Shown one piece after another: positions 1-12,598 of a stretch of DNA of 64,000 bases (positions are counted from its first letter, which is position 1; each line of letters opens with the position of its first letter). A program made the position numbers and the translations under genes. A model generated the notes under the pieces. That model did not search any database. It saw only the letters and a program-made list of their open reading frames with translations, and was not told where the DNA came from. This DNA comes from Cristatella mucedo (lineage: Eukaryota > Bryozoa > Phylactolaemata > Cristatellidae), in contig WPIO01000031.1 of the NCBI GenBank assembly GCA_009760855.2, forward strand, positions 3,141,001 to 3,205,000. The letters run 5' to 3'.

Positions 1-2691
1 AACCTTGTATCACGGCTAGTCACTTGTAGGTGCTGCACCAATGTACGCATGTATGCCGGCAGTAGCAAGAACACGGCAGCGACGAAGTGCGCTCATACCT
101 TGAAACATCAAGTCTGTATCCATAATTCAGATATGTCTATATGGCACCAACGGATGATTACAGGCGTTCAACAGCGGCAATGACATACACCAACGGTCTG
201 TGTCCCAGAGCTTCAATCAGCTCCAATGTCAATATATCGAGTCTCGAATCCTGACTGCCCTCTTATCTCATGGCCCCGGCTTTCTTTTTTTATGGCCTCG
301 ACGATAAACCATCGTGTAATTGCATAATCGCTAATAATAATTATCCTCCGTAATCCGGCTGGTTTAACTGGAACTACCGTTTCAGCACGAACGGACGGAC
401 AGACTCATGGACAAACAGATGCAAGCACGGAAGGATGGAATGATGGATGGGTGGATGAATGGAAGTATAGAAGAATGGGTGGACAAACAGGTAGAGATAC
501 ATTAGACAGCTAGAGAGATCGTGCTGCTTGAAGTGCGGAGAAATCCCGGATGTCTACTTTCGCAAAGTCGCAGATCCGGCTATCGGTTCGCTTCGTCTTC
601 GCATTGCACTTCATCCTCGTGACTTGTTTCAGACTATTCGATGGGGGCTCTCTTTCTCGCTATTCGTAAACGACATCTATTTTAAGTTATGGATGTTCTC
701 TTCTGGCCTTTGCGAATCTGTTTATTTGTTCTCTCGTTCACTTTTACTTATTTTCCCCGGCATCAGACGGTTCTCGTTATTTTTCCTGCCGGCATCTAGA
801 TCATGTTTACCGTGTGCCGTAGAAAACACTCAATCGTTGACGTTTTTTGTAATGGGCGAAGACTGGGTATGTCTTCCCACGCAGTAGCTTTTGGTGAAGG
901 CTTGGTGGTTGTGAATTTCCGGTTGCCATTTGCCGGGGCTCTCATTCTTCCGCTTGCACTCTTTCACTGGGTAGCTTCACCGCCTCTTTGTATTCTCATC
1001 GCCCTTGTCGGGCACCGACCGGCCTGGTTAGCCGCTACTCCGCTGCGCTTCTGGAAACTGCACACAGCGAACAAACCGCGTTTCGCGCTCCCTAGTTGAA
1101 GTCATCGTGACAGTCTCAACGGCACACACCGCTGTTGGCGGCTCTTAGCAAGTACCTTAAGAGAATGAAATCTATCCTGGCGCTATACAGCACCTTGTCC
1201 GAAAAGTAATAACCAGGCCTAATGACAGATAAGGCAGAATGCTTAGAAAAGCATGAAAAATGAGAAAAAGTTCGCAAGACCACATTCAGGAACTCGGGCT
1301 CGTCTGACTCCTGGTTTGGTGACAATCAAAACAGACGAGGTCACTGAGGCGGAAAGGAAAAAGGGGAGCTGAGTGAAAGCTTCGCGGAACGAGCGAAGAA
1401 CGCTTCTCGCTGTCCTTGCTTCTCTGCCTTAGCGGCGATTCATGCTGATCTCTATTTGCTGCCTGTTCGCATATTTTAAGCACTTTAGGAATAGCGCGCA
1501 TCACAATCTTAATTCGTATTTTGAAGCAACGACACGCTAGTCCAGCCGCGATCTCAGATGCGAAGGTAAGCTGCCCTCGTGCGGGACGCGTTGTGACGTA
1601 TTTCCCGTGGACTGCACATCGGGTTAGGCTATCGTCTGAATGCCTGCGAGCATTGGAGGTGGCTCAAACAGGTTTTGTAGCCTCGTCTTGAGGCCCCTGG
1701 CCGGTCAGATTCGCTCTCTCGAGACTGATGCCAGAGGCTTAGGACGGATTTGCATTGATATGCGAAATACCTTGTCCTGAGCTGCCGCACACATTTGCAA
1801 TAACGGCTTTGCTTCCGTCCTGCCCTTGCACGAAATCGATGCCTGATTGTGAGCCATTAGAATAATGAGATGAATTCCGGCGACGATTGCTTTCAAAGTA
1901 ATGCCGCGCCTTAGCTTACTCGAAGCCCCCCCCCCCCGCTCCTCGCACAAAGACGTGTCGCGGCGTCGCTCTCAGAATGCTGCTGCTGCTGCTACGATCG
2001 TGGTGGCGTCGCCGTTACACTGCGCCGCGACCGTCGCTCGAGGCGTCGCCGTCAGATTTTTTAGACGCTCGTCTTCCTAACGTGACCAAATCCTTACCGC
2101 CTTGGCTGCAGCAGCCGAACGCGGATTCGCTGAGGCGGCTGCACTCGCCCGTGAGCTTCGGAGGGGGCCGCTTAAGAGACGCTCTCGTGCCAGAAGTAAA
2201 AGTAAAATAAAAGCTGCGCTCGCTCGGCTTGGGAGATGGTTTCAGCTCACATCAGCGGGGCAGCAGCAGCGGTCCGGCGCGCCTGTCGGAGGCGCCGCCG
2301 TCGCTGCGGCAGACAGCCTCGAGTAGAGAGCTCAGTAGACAACTCGAACGGATCAGCATGGCGAGTCGTCGGTCGTCGTCAGAGACAGTTCTGCATGCCA
2401 TTTCAGCCGCTGCAGCGCCGTCAGTGAAACCGCGATACGTAGTACGCCAGTGAATCCGCGATACGTACTGGATTCTTCGCCTGCGACACCGATAGCAAGC
2501 GGCCGATTATTATTCCGTTTCTAATTAAGATCTAAAAGGCAGTTCGGCTGGTGAAAGCTACTTCTTTGCAAGGTTTGTCCTTCTTTCGAACGACGACTCG
2601 GTCTTGCTGTTTTTGAAGCTATGCTATCTCTATGTGCTACGTAGTTTGCATAAGAATTGTCCTCGCTGCTGTAGAGCAGCCGCGAGCCCCG
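1..2691. other. No recognisable gene; mixed single-copy sequence
   Basis: Frames on both strands are short and match no family I recognise. The stretch holds a degenerate GGAT-type simple repeat near 385-495 and a 12-base C run at 1926-1937. From about 1980 to 2340 it is GC-rich with many CpG dinucleotides, which could mark an unannotated promoter, but no convincing exon follows. Confidence 0.5.
385..495. repeat. Degenerate GGAT/GATG-type simple repeat
   Basis: Imperfect tetranucleotide units (gacg, gatg, gatgg, tgga) recur across about 110 bases. They look like a decayed microsatellite. No coding content is visible. Confidence 0.6.
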
Positions 2692-2943
2692 CAGCGCTTC
2701 TACGTCACGGAGCAGCGCTTCTACGTCACGGAGCAGCGCTTCTACGTCACGGAGCAGCGCTTCTACGTCACGGAGCAGCGCTTCTACGTCACGGAGCAGC
2801 GCTTCTACGTCACGGAGCAGCGCTTCTACGTCACGGAGCAGCGCTTCTACGTCACGGAGCAGCGCTTCTACGTCACGGAGCAGCGCTTCTACGTCACGGA
2901 GCAGCGCTTCTACGTCACGGAGCAGCGCTTCTACGTCACGGCG
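2692..2943. repeat. 21-bp minisatellite, 12 near-perfect copies
   Basis: Twelve head-to-tail copies of a 21-bp unit start at 2692, 2713, 2734 and so on to 2923. They are essentially identical until the last unit changes at its end. Each unit holds CTACGTCACGG, which contains TGACGT on the minus strand, the core of ATF/CREB sites. Because 21 is divisible by three, several frames stay open across the array (for example a seven-residue RDVEALL repeat on the minus strand). I read these as by-products, not genes. The high identity implies recent expansion. Confidence 0.97.
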
Positions 2944-4378
2944 CGTCCTGGCGAAACTAAACGGGAGACGACATCTTGTAAAGCCCGAAAAGACTGAAAT
3001 GTTTCCTGCCGATGAAGAAATGCCAACGAAGCGCGTGCACCGCGATGATGAGCTACGCTGGCTAGCGCACGCACACCGAAAGCTGCTTGGACGTTGAGTG
3101 AGTACACCGCCGAGAGAACTCTCCAGCATGGCACCCGCGCATGGCTTAGAGGTCCGCGCTACGTTCACGCCTCGACATGAGTTATGCGTTTAGTGGCAAT
3201 CCCTAACGGTCTCAATCGCGTCCACTGCAGACGGCCTCGAACTGCGGACAATCTTTCTCGTAAGACAAGACTCCCAACTTCCTCTACATATGCACGATTG
3301 TCGTTGGCGAAATTAATCGAATGCTCGGAGGTGGCTTCGGTCGGTTCATCTAGACCGAGCTGGTCACGTGACCACAATCCACCCTTCGATTCCGAGTGCT
3401 TTGATTCGCCGGCACGATATATTTTGACCGGTCGCCTCTTCTAGTCACTCTTGTCGGGGAAGCGACGGCTTTGTGGTTGTTGCTGTATGTCAAAACTTTT
3501 CGAGCTCATTTCTAATCATCCTGGCTTCCAAGTAACTAAGGAAATGGCTGGCAAGTAACTAAGGTAGTGGCTTGCTACCCGCGCGCCACCGAAATAACGC
3601 ATCGCGCGGGCTATTCTCGCCATCACTTACGCAAAATCTTTCGGTCCTCTCTTTCCTACATTTTAGACCAAATTTTAATGCCAATAAATCCCATCAAAAG
3701 CTGCTGCCGAAAAAGGCTATAAACTTGCGTGCTCCTCATTGTGTGAGCCTATTTGTTCGTAAACTGCTCGTGCTATCTCTGAACAGTTGATAAGTTCCAT
3801 TTCAGTAAATTTAATGTCCTTAGAAAGGGGTTCAATTCTCCTGAGGCGCTTTATAAATCTTTCACTATGTCACTATACGATCGTCAAGTAATTTGTACCA
3901 TATACTGTTGTCTCTACCCGTAGGGCGCCCACCAGAAGTCGTCGGGGCCAAGATCGGCACCCTATAAATCCCCGATTGCGTCGATTCGCCACCACTGACC
4001 TCGTACGCTCGCACACGATTTCCGGCTAGTCGCTAGAAAGCGTCGCCTTAAGCTGCGTTCACGCAGCAGACTTTCCTCCTAAATGGGCACAGATTGCGCA
4101 CCGATTTCCCACAGATTTGGGCTACTACGCCACCATACGTCACCACATTTAAGGGAGAGAAGCCAAGTCTTCAAACTCTCATGAAGCAGAATTTGCTTTT
4201 ACTTTTTTGGCTGGTCCAGTCGACCAATCAAAATTCCGGGGCTCGTCAACTACACCCTACGGCCAAAATAAAAATGGCTGCCGTTTGTAGGCTCGAGGTG
4301 TTCAGAGCAAGTCTATGAATATGGGATGCTTATGCATTATACCCAAGGCTTAAGCATTTTCCCCAAGGCTTAAGCAAG
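2944..4378. other. No recognisable gene
   Basis: Short frames only, with no recognised domain, RNA gene or long repeat. A short doubled motif (ccaaggcttaagca) lies at 4344-4376, directly before the 100-bp dispersed repeat. Confidence 0.5.
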
Positions 4379-4478
4379 CGGCCAGGCCAACGGCCGCTGC
4401 GCGGCGCGTGCCAGCGGCCGTGCTCGCAGTGCTGCATCGCTCCTCTCTTCTGCGCATGCTCGCCGGCGCTCTTCCTGA
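4379..4478. repeat. 100-bp dispersed repeat R1, copy 1
   Basis: This GC-rich 100-bp stretch is repeated in the same orientation at 6872-6971 with a single visible substitution (catgctc here, catgttc there). The sequence on either side is not obviously shared. No terminal repeats or coding content are recognisable, so the element type is unknown. Confidence 0.9.
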
Positions 4479-6871
4479 GGTGGCGATATCGGATTCTACG
4501 ATTCTACGTAGAATATACCGTGCGTTAATTTATCCAAGCCACCAACGAACTCGGGACGGCGCACATTACAGCGAATTATGATTCTACGCAAAAAAACGTA
4601 AATGGCTGCCGATTACGTGGATGGAGGTGTCTGGTACCCTAGCTTTGACGGACGCTTTGAGGTAGGAAGTGGTCGTTCTTCCTGAGCCGGTTACAGCTAC
4701 TGTGGACCATGTGACTGCCGCAACTTGCATTGAGGCGGCGGCTGCTACTGCTGAGGTCATTGAGCGCTTCTCCAATGCTGGACAAGCTGTTCTCCTTCAC
4801 TGCGAGCCTGTCAGGCGCTCTGAGCGTCGGTCGGCCATGACTCTCCTTAGCGCGTTTTTGTCTCCTTGGAAGCGCTTCTTTTCCTGGAACTGTGAGCCTG
4901 CTCCCTCGCCACTTGCCAGACGATGAAGAGCGGAGCTTTAGCTGCGTAGCATCCGGGTACGTAGCTGCATGCTGCATACCGCTACTGCACGACGTTGGAG
5001 AGGACAAGCTGCTACCTAGGTCGGAATCTTAGCGTCTTCATGACGATTCCTCTTCGCGCTTGAGGTGACTAAAGGAGACTTCTTCTCGCGCGCGCGTTAT
5101 AATGTCCACGTGACTTTTTCTGCCACGATACCCTTGACTTTGCAGCCTAGTGAATGCAATGCCATCGTGTTTAAGTACGCGAATGTCGACCACTTTCGAG
5201 CGGTTACGACCACGCAAAGGTTGCTGAATTGGCGTGTCGTAAAAGCAGATGCAAGGAACTTCTTGTTCCGTTGACGTAACTTAACTGCTCATTGACTTAC
5301 GAAAGGCTGCCAGTGCGCCTACGTTTCTTAGAGCCGATGAACACCGGAAATTGTGCCCGATCATGTCCCGCGGACTGTCTAACTGAAATAAGTCACAGCT
5401 GCCAGTGCAACGCGAGGCATGGAGGTCTGATCCTCCCTGCATCGATATGTGCACCAATCTAGCTCCAGTGAAAGATCGTTTCCGATCTCTACTACGGTAG
5501 CACTGCGGCTAAAGGTGCGCACTCAACTGTCTCCAGCCAAGTGAAGTGCTTACGAGCTGAACGCACAGGGAAAGCCGAGTGTTCTGGAGAAGCTTTGATG
5601 CCCAGTTCGTTGGTTTGGCCAACTACTGGCGGAAATGTGAAGCCAAAACAGTCACAGTGAACACTTTGAGGAAGTCTCCTGAAAATATCCTAGTTATTAA
5701 ATGGCGCAAGAGCCGAGCAAGCTGGCGATGCCGAAATTTCGCACCGGCCATAGTTGGACATTCGGTTTTTGTTTTCATTGTTATGGCCGGGGACGGCATT
5801 TTTTCAAGGTGGAGGTATTATATTCAAGGTGGTGGTAGTGAAACGGCGGCCAGCTAAATCAACCAGATTATAACTAATATCCATATTTTGTCACACCGGA
5901 ATCGTAACGGCTACGAACCGATCATACGATAGTTTATGGCCGAAGCCACCGCATCGAAGCCGACGCCGTGAGTGCTCCGTCTCTGCAGTTGGCCTAAGAA
6001 TTTGAGCTGATTTGAGCTGTAGGGTCCACGGAGCCGCTGCTGTACATTATCGCCACAGGCGAAAGCCCGTAACCCTCCGCTGCTGTCAAAGAAATGTGTC
6101 TCTACATCGTGGATATGCACTTGCTATGTTAAGGCATGAGCGTTCGTCGTCGCTGCCGCGTTCCTGCTACTGCCGCCGTACCTGCATGCATCGGTGCAGC
6201 ACCTACAAGTCGCTAGCCTAGATACAAGGTTCAGGCGTCGCCAGCATCCGTCGCGCTTCGGCCGAGACACGCTACGGCCACTACGATCGCAGCGTTTGCA
6301 GCCTCGTTCTGACCGGACGCGGAAGCCGCTGCAGCCAGTTTGTACCAAGGAGGCGCTGGCACCGCAAATAGAGTCCTCGTGACTTCCTGACCGTGTCTGA
6401 CTCATCTACCGATAACGTCTCGCAGCATCGATTAATTGCGCGCGCGCGAGCGCAGCTCTGCGGCCGCGCTCCGTTTTGGCGTTTTCCCTAGGCGGCCATT
6501 AAGTCGCCGAGAGGCGGTGGCGAACGTATTGACGTTTGCAACGCGTACCTAATCGAACGTGTCGGCCAGAAGCCGGCCAAGCTCGGCAGCTCCATCCGCG
6601 TCGCTCTGCGCGCTGAAGATTAAACCGCGATAGTCAATATATCAGTTCGTCATTATTTGCAGAGAAAATATGTGGCGAGCGCAATCGCAATGCCGAACTG
6701 CCAAAATGCATGCCAGCACGAACAAATCACGCTTCGCCTACCACCATCCCCCGCCGCCACCGCAGCTTAAGCGCGCCTCCCTCTATTGCCACCCCAGCCT
6801 CCCGTCCGCCATCGTACTAAAACGTGCCACCGCGTGCGACCGGACTGCTTCCGGCGGTTTCTATTCGTCGA
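4479..6871. other. No recognisable gene
   Basis: Several frames of 60-120 codons occur on both strands around 4640-5010 and 6010-6400, but opposite strands are open together and no motif is recognisable. From about 6420 onward the sequence becomes CpG-rich. Confidence 0.45.
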
Positions 6872-6971
6872 CGGCCAGGCCAACGGCCGCTGCGCGGCGC
6901 GTGCCAGCGGCCGTGCTCGCAGTGCTGCATCGCTCCTCTCTTCTGCGCATGTTCGCCGGCGCTCTTCCTGA
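6872..6971. repeat. 100-bp dispersed repeat R1, copy 2
   Basis: Near-identical to 4379-4478 with one substitution. At its right end the last 17-18 bases (gccggcgctcttcctga) are repeated once in tandem, to about 6988. It lies inside a CpG-rich stretch (about 6420-7450). Confidence 0.9.
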
Positions 6972-9900
6972 CGCCGGCGCTCTTCCTGACTTCGCGCGCT
7001 GCTAGCGGTTGTGAAGCCCGCTTTAACTTGCGATTGTCTTGTTCGCGCTGCTTGAGTAAATGCTGCCACTGAGGGGGCTGAGCCGTCGCCTCGTCGCTCT
7101 TAGCTGTCTCGCCGCAAGTACACGTGCGAGGGTGCGGTCAATTCCCTCAAGATGAGCGCGCCGCCGCCGGCCGCTGCTGGCGCTTTTACCGCTGGCCGCC
7201 TTAGTTGGCGTCGTTTGTTTGCGCCGCATCTTTCCCATCCGCAATTTTGCGGTCAGCAGTCGGTACGATGCCTGAGCGCGACGGCGGCGCTTTGATGCTA
7301 GCGACGAACGCTGACTCGGCGGACTCGCACTGCTTGCGCTTTCGCTACCGGGCTCGCACGTACATGCGCAGCGGCCGGCTCGCGCATTCAATGTCGAGCG
7401 CGCGAGTTTCGCGAGCTCGACATTGGGCTAGAAGCGATCGACAAAATTACAGCCGCGCGACTCTTTCCGAGAAACTAGAGCAGCAACTTAAAACGTTCTA
7501 GAAGCTAGAGGCGGAAGTTTGAGGAAGTCGGTGATGTAGAGAAGCTCCCGGAAAGTGTCGATGGGCTCTCTTGGAGGTTCGGAAAGTTCTGGGTCTGGAT
7601 TATGCATAGAAAAATGTTTGGAAGCGTTAGCTCAAATAATGACTACTTTTAATCCCCTCAAAAAATGTCTTTTACATGAACTAACAGGTCCAGTTGGTCG
7701 GTCGTTGCATTGGATGCGTCGGTGGGTGCACAGAGAGTGGAGTTTTACCCATTCTAATGAGATGAGGGATCGAGGCGGGTCGAGGATGAGAGTCGGGAAT
7801 TCCTCCGAGATGGTTCACGTTCGTCATTCGCGACGAGAGTAGAGCAAGCACGTGTATATTGACAGGTTTATATACAGTCATACAGCAGACGGCAGCTGTG
7901 TTCGGCGAGGCGTTGCAGCAGCCCAACGAATTGCCGCGACGGCCTGAAGTCTGCAGCCGTTCAAGGTCGTCTCAAAGTCCACGGGTTCATGGTCTTCTCA
8001 AAGTCCACGCGAGTGAGGCGTTGTCTAACTAGTGAGCTTACTTCGGAGCGAGAGAAGACGGCAGCCACCGGTGACGCAGATGAGGCGGCGGCGGAGAGAG
8101 GAGGCGACATCGGAGGGAGGTGCGTGTAAAGATAAATAGTGTCGGTCATAGTACTGCACGCCTTGGTTTAAGGCCAAAATTTCTATAACAAAATGTAAAT
8201 TGTTAAAATTGACAAGCTGTAACTTTGTTGTGTCTAGCCTGTAACTTACGTGACGCCGAATAATGAAGTCGCCTACTCCTGACATTCGCAGACTGCTAAA
8301 TGAACTCGCCGCTGCGCACGCGCAGCGCGTGAGCTCTATGTTAGGAACGTCTCATAAATCACTGCGCGAACGAGTACGTGTGCGGACATAAGCACAAGCA
8401 ATTACTTATCATGGCCGACGGCAGGTCGCGTGTCACATCAGCTACCGAGACGAACTATTCCCAATGACAAAACAATTACTAAGACATGCGGCGCACTGCG
8501 GCGCCTCTCAGTCTTCGCTACTGATGTCTCTCGGAAAGCGGAATCTCTTGGTCCTCGCCGTCAGAACAATGTTGTAACGGCCGGGACGCGTGCCGCGACT
8601 CTTCGATGATTTTGCAGCGATTAGACGCGATACAAGTTACACCACTAGGACGCCACCGAACTGCAGCGCAAAAGCGCGCTGCTAAGTCTCAGCGTACAAT
8701 GTTCAGTAGCTGTTTTTTTTTACATAAACTCCGATTTTACTACGTGCATCGGTTCCACCCATGCCAGGATGCAAAATTTGGCAACACTCGCGACGTTAAT
8801 CGTTTGCAAATCATGATTGGAAAAAATACTTCTTGTTTCTACGTTGTTTCGTCCGGTCGTGTCAAGCATTGACGCGTCTACTGACTGACTTACACGCAGT
8901 CTGGGAAGTACAAGTGTGTATCCATGTATCTCCGCGTGTGACTCCACAAAGTCATTAAGTCATTAAGCTGCTGTCATGCTGCGTAGTTTTGCCTCTAGCA
9001 CACTCGAAGCCTCTACAATATGTGAGACGCATGGTGGATTGAGGTGGGCACTTGATTCAGCGACTTGATTTAGCTTAGAATTAGTATCTCAGATTGCCTG
9101 TCAAGGAAATGGCATTTTCGGTGGCTACAAATAATCCATCGTTCTTACCACAAAAATGTTGAGAGTGCTTTTCGCATTCTAGTACCGCCGAGCAAAAGTT
9201 TTGTCACCGGTCAAAGGTTCTGTCACCGGCTGTAAGTGAAAGAATGAAGCAGCTAAAACTGAAACCAACTTTTATTTGTATTTCTGCAGACACTATTTCG
9301 TAATTGTTAATGCCTCAAATGCATATTTAATATTGCCTTGATTCTTAAGAAACTTTGAATTTGTGACCGGGACAGTGGTAAAACTTGAAATTTTACTTAT
9401 TTTCAGAACATTGCAGATGGCCAAAAAACTAGTGATAGATAAAAAAAAATATTCTTGTAAAATGTGTATTCTTCATGCCTGACTACTCATGTTAATTATA
9501 CTGTAATAAAACTCAAATTGTTACGACATCGTAAAACCGTTTAGCATTCGACTGTTCTAGGTTTACTGTTGATCCCAAGACGAACTTGTGCCAGAGTAAT
9601 GATCATTCGTACTACGCTTAAATGGATCCCCATTATACCTTCTTCCCTAATAATTTCCATTAAAATAATTAGCAACAAGAATAGATTAGCCTTTCCCACC
9701 ATTTAAGCTGAGCTCCAAACGCCTAAGTGAAAACAGTTATTCATTTCCTGATATGGTATTAGGAGGCTGAAAACATACGGCAGACGGATTTTGCTATTGT
9801 TTAAGCCAGTTTGTCGAGACTAAGGGAAAAAGTATTTCGCGGAACTATATCTTCACCAATCTCTTCCTCTGACTCAGACTATGTACACTTCAAAGATGAC

Positions 9901-10935
9901 TACTGCAACGTCAAGACCTCACTGGACGCCGAGAGAAATGATGAGTGCAGCTGGAAGGTCATCGAAACTTCAAAATGGTGGCATTCCTGGTGGCTCTCCA
10001 AGATGATTGTATCCATGTTTCCTGTGACCTTTGTCTTTGGGCAATCAGGGACCACCGTTCCAAGCGGTATGCCCACCGTCGGACGGTCTCACCGTCACTA
10101 CTATTGTCGGAGCTGGCCACAGTAGATATATTTCTCTGCGGGGAGCGATCGTGTCGAGTGAATTCGGCTAATGGATCGCGGGAAGGTGTCGATGCCTCCA
10201 ACTTGCACGTCAACTTAGGTCTCGTGAAGTAATCCACAGCTCCAGACAACGAATCGGCAGCATTCTGGGTATCTTCGGAACTTTTATCGTGCACTGTCTG
10301 CTGTAGAGATCAAATCAGGTATCTTTGTGGGACCACGTAAAAGAAGATTGTCGAGCAGAAATTACTTCCCCGAGAAGCTCACTGGTCAGGAGAAGGCGGC
10401 TCGGGATAGCTTCGTCGCAGGTATTCGAGCTTCGTGAGCATTCATAATGCATAAAACATTGCAAAGCTGGTATAGACGATTGTGAATAACTAGGGAAAGA
10501 CGTCCTTGAAAGTTCATTTCATCGAGGCTCGCTTTGATAAACTCGACGAGAATCTGGGGCCAAGAAGGTAGGAGCAAGGCTTCTACCATAATCTACAGGA
10601 ATGTTAACTCTGCTGTTGGTAAATCTGGAAAATCCATCTTTTATAAATCTAATGCGATAATATTTTCGCATGATTTCATATATGCATATGCTAATTTTCA
10701 ATAATGTGTTGCTATGTGGCTAAATGTGAGCCAACAGACGCGAATTCGTTAATTTTCTCACGAGTAATTCTAAATACAAAATAATATGTATCTCTGCCCT
10801 AATCAAATAAGTCAATTTTATGTGGAATGGAGCTATGTACTGCAATTTTAAGGCATAAGCAATTGCGAAATAACACTTGCCACCCGGGAACAAAATTGTG
10901 TTGGACAGTGTAAGCTTAATCTTGGCAGAGGACGT
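6972..10935. other. No recognisable gene; CpG-rich start then AT-richer sequence
   Basis: About 6420-7450 is CpG-dense and could be an island, but no exon with a recognisable product is visible. A 23-bp motif ending in tctcaaagtccacg is doubled near 7959-8009. From 8600 to 10900 the sequence is AT-richer with only short frames. Minus-strand frames at 10294..9959 and 10589..10386 look protein-like in places but match nothing I can name. Confidence 0.45.
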
Positions 10936-11045
10936 TGAGGGGTCAGTTGGTTGATACTGATGCAGCAGCTCAGTTAGGTATGAAGAAGATAACCCAAATA
11001 ATCGGCCTGCTGGGCCGAGCTAAGAATTTTTCTTTATACTTGTTG
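10936..11045 (-). mobile_element. L2-clade family B LINE remnant
   Basis: This stretch aligns by eye with the minus-strand family B copy around 25540-25660, sharing phrases such as actgatg.agcag.tcagttaggtatg. Read on the minus strand it gives a broken version of the C-terminal LINE segment. It is a short, old fragment. Confidence 0.6.
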
Positions 11046-11817
11046 GTCACCAGGGGGGGAGGAGGCGTTGCAACTCGTCTGGCACAAGAGACACGTGCTG
11101 GAATTACTTTGGTTTTAAGAGGGCATAATCTCTTTTTGGCACTTCATGTATGCAAGAAGGAAGTATATTAATTTATCTGTGATAATATCAAGAAAATTGT
11201 AGCAATTAAAACACCTACGAGATGATTCACGCGGAAAAGAGTTAACTAATGACGAATGAATTCCTACGTAAGAGCGGAGGTTTTAAATAGTTTTGAATGT
11301 AGCAAGAGCACCGAAAATGATTATACAGGTGAACTAAAATTGAACTCGTACCCTGCAAAGCCAGAAGTGCAAGTAAGCTCAATTTACAAACTTCTATAAA
11401 CCGCAATGTCAAGAGAATGAACCGAAGTTATATGCATGTTATACAAAAAAGAACTAATTTACTCAATGGCATGAAAGCCGATTGGGGATTTCCTGGTCGG
11501 TGCAGCTTCTTTCAACTCTCCCGAGCCAGGAAATTCCTCGATTCTACTTTGCTACAATCGAGCAAGCTCTTAACGTTTCCTTGCACTTTCGTGGGAAGCA
11601 ATTCTTTGCAACTTCCTGCCCCTTATTCTGCCCATGCACGCCGAGCCACATTATTCTAGTGAGTGAGTGCAACGACGCTATGTTCGAGAAACAGTTGCCG
11701 CCTCTAGGTTGACGCCAAATGTTTTGTCAGATCCGACACGCTATTTTCACGCTAGAACTGTGGCGATTGGCCAACAATTGGCCCTTTAATAAGCTAGGTT
11801 AGCTAGTTTGCTGTATA
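11046..11817. other. No recognisable gene
   Basis: Mostly AT-rich sequence. Two overlapping plus-strand frames at 11417-11712 are short and unlike any family I know. Confidence 0.5.
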
Positions 11818-11841
11818 CAGCCAACCTTGGTTATAAGCAAC
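11818..11841 (+). repeat. Left terminal inverted repeat of the Tigger element
   Basis: Begins directly after TA (11816-11817) and matches the reverse complement of 15267-15290 at about 20 of 24 positions by eye. Confidence 0.85.
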
Positions 11842-11955
11842 CTGAAAATCTGGTGTAAAAAGTTGTTTACAACCGAGGTTGCTCGTAGTCGAGGTTGCTC
11901 GTAGTCGAGGTTGCTTACAGGCGATTTTGCTTATAGGCGATGCTCAAGCACTATT

Positions 11956-12230
11956 TTATTCAAAACGTTCACAACGAACTGTGGCCAGCGATTTCAGTGC
12001 GTCCGAATGAGAAATATTCTGGGAAATATTCTAATCGATTGCAATATCGTCATCGTCTTCTTCTTCTTCAATATCATTAATTCTGATTTTGAAAATCGTC
12101 AATGGATCATGATTAAACTAAACCGCAACGTCTTTCGCCTCGCTCGTCTTTAACGCATCCAAAACATCGAGTTTCAATTGTTCATAGTCGTTTGCTTCTT
12201 CGGTTCCTTTTCCGCCATGATTCTGAAAAC
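11956..12230 (-). pseudogene. Tigger/pogo transposase, C-terminal remnant
   Basis: On the minus strand the reading ends in an acidic stretch (EEEDDDDIAID), a stop, then ISHSDALKSLATVR and a final stop at 11956. In Tigger/jerky transposases an acidic stretch followed by an S.seAL.aLetlr segment forms the C-terminus, and this arrangement matches it. Upstream, a frame with LDVLDALKTSEAKDVAV is interrupted by a stop. The DDE catalytic core and the CENP-B-like DNA-binding domain are missing. The remnant is dead and marks the outer element as Tigger-like, running from right to left. Confidence 0.7.
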
Positions 12231-12598
12231 GCAGCACGGATATTTTTTATTTTAATTTACTAATGGAAAGTTTTATTACTGTCTAGATTATCTTGAGTGC
12301 TCCAATTTATGTAAATAATATTGCAAACTTTCCAATCCCCGTTCAAGCTAATAACCCTTTTCCGCGTTTTACTTTATCGAATAAAGGATTAGAAAGATGG
12401 GAAGAATTCATGAAGATAATAAATTTTTAAGATTTTATCAGTGGAAAACTGAAGTAAACACTAAAGTACGATATTGAACAGCACTTTTTACCGACTCGTC
12501 GCAATACCACCGCCGTCTCCTAGGCCCGGCGCGGGTCCACTTGCATCACTGCAGCAACCACGTTTACAACGGCGCCTCTCCTTATGCACGTACAAAGC

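Noticed and set aside
2521-3168. 215-codon minus-strand frame with a seven-residue RDVEALL repeat
   Set aside because: The openness comes from the 21-bp minisatellite; the plus strand is open in two frames over the same bases. Flanks have no domain.
9959-10589. Minus-strand frames considered as a BEL/Pao or other retroelement remnant
   Set aside because: No ordered motif could be matched.
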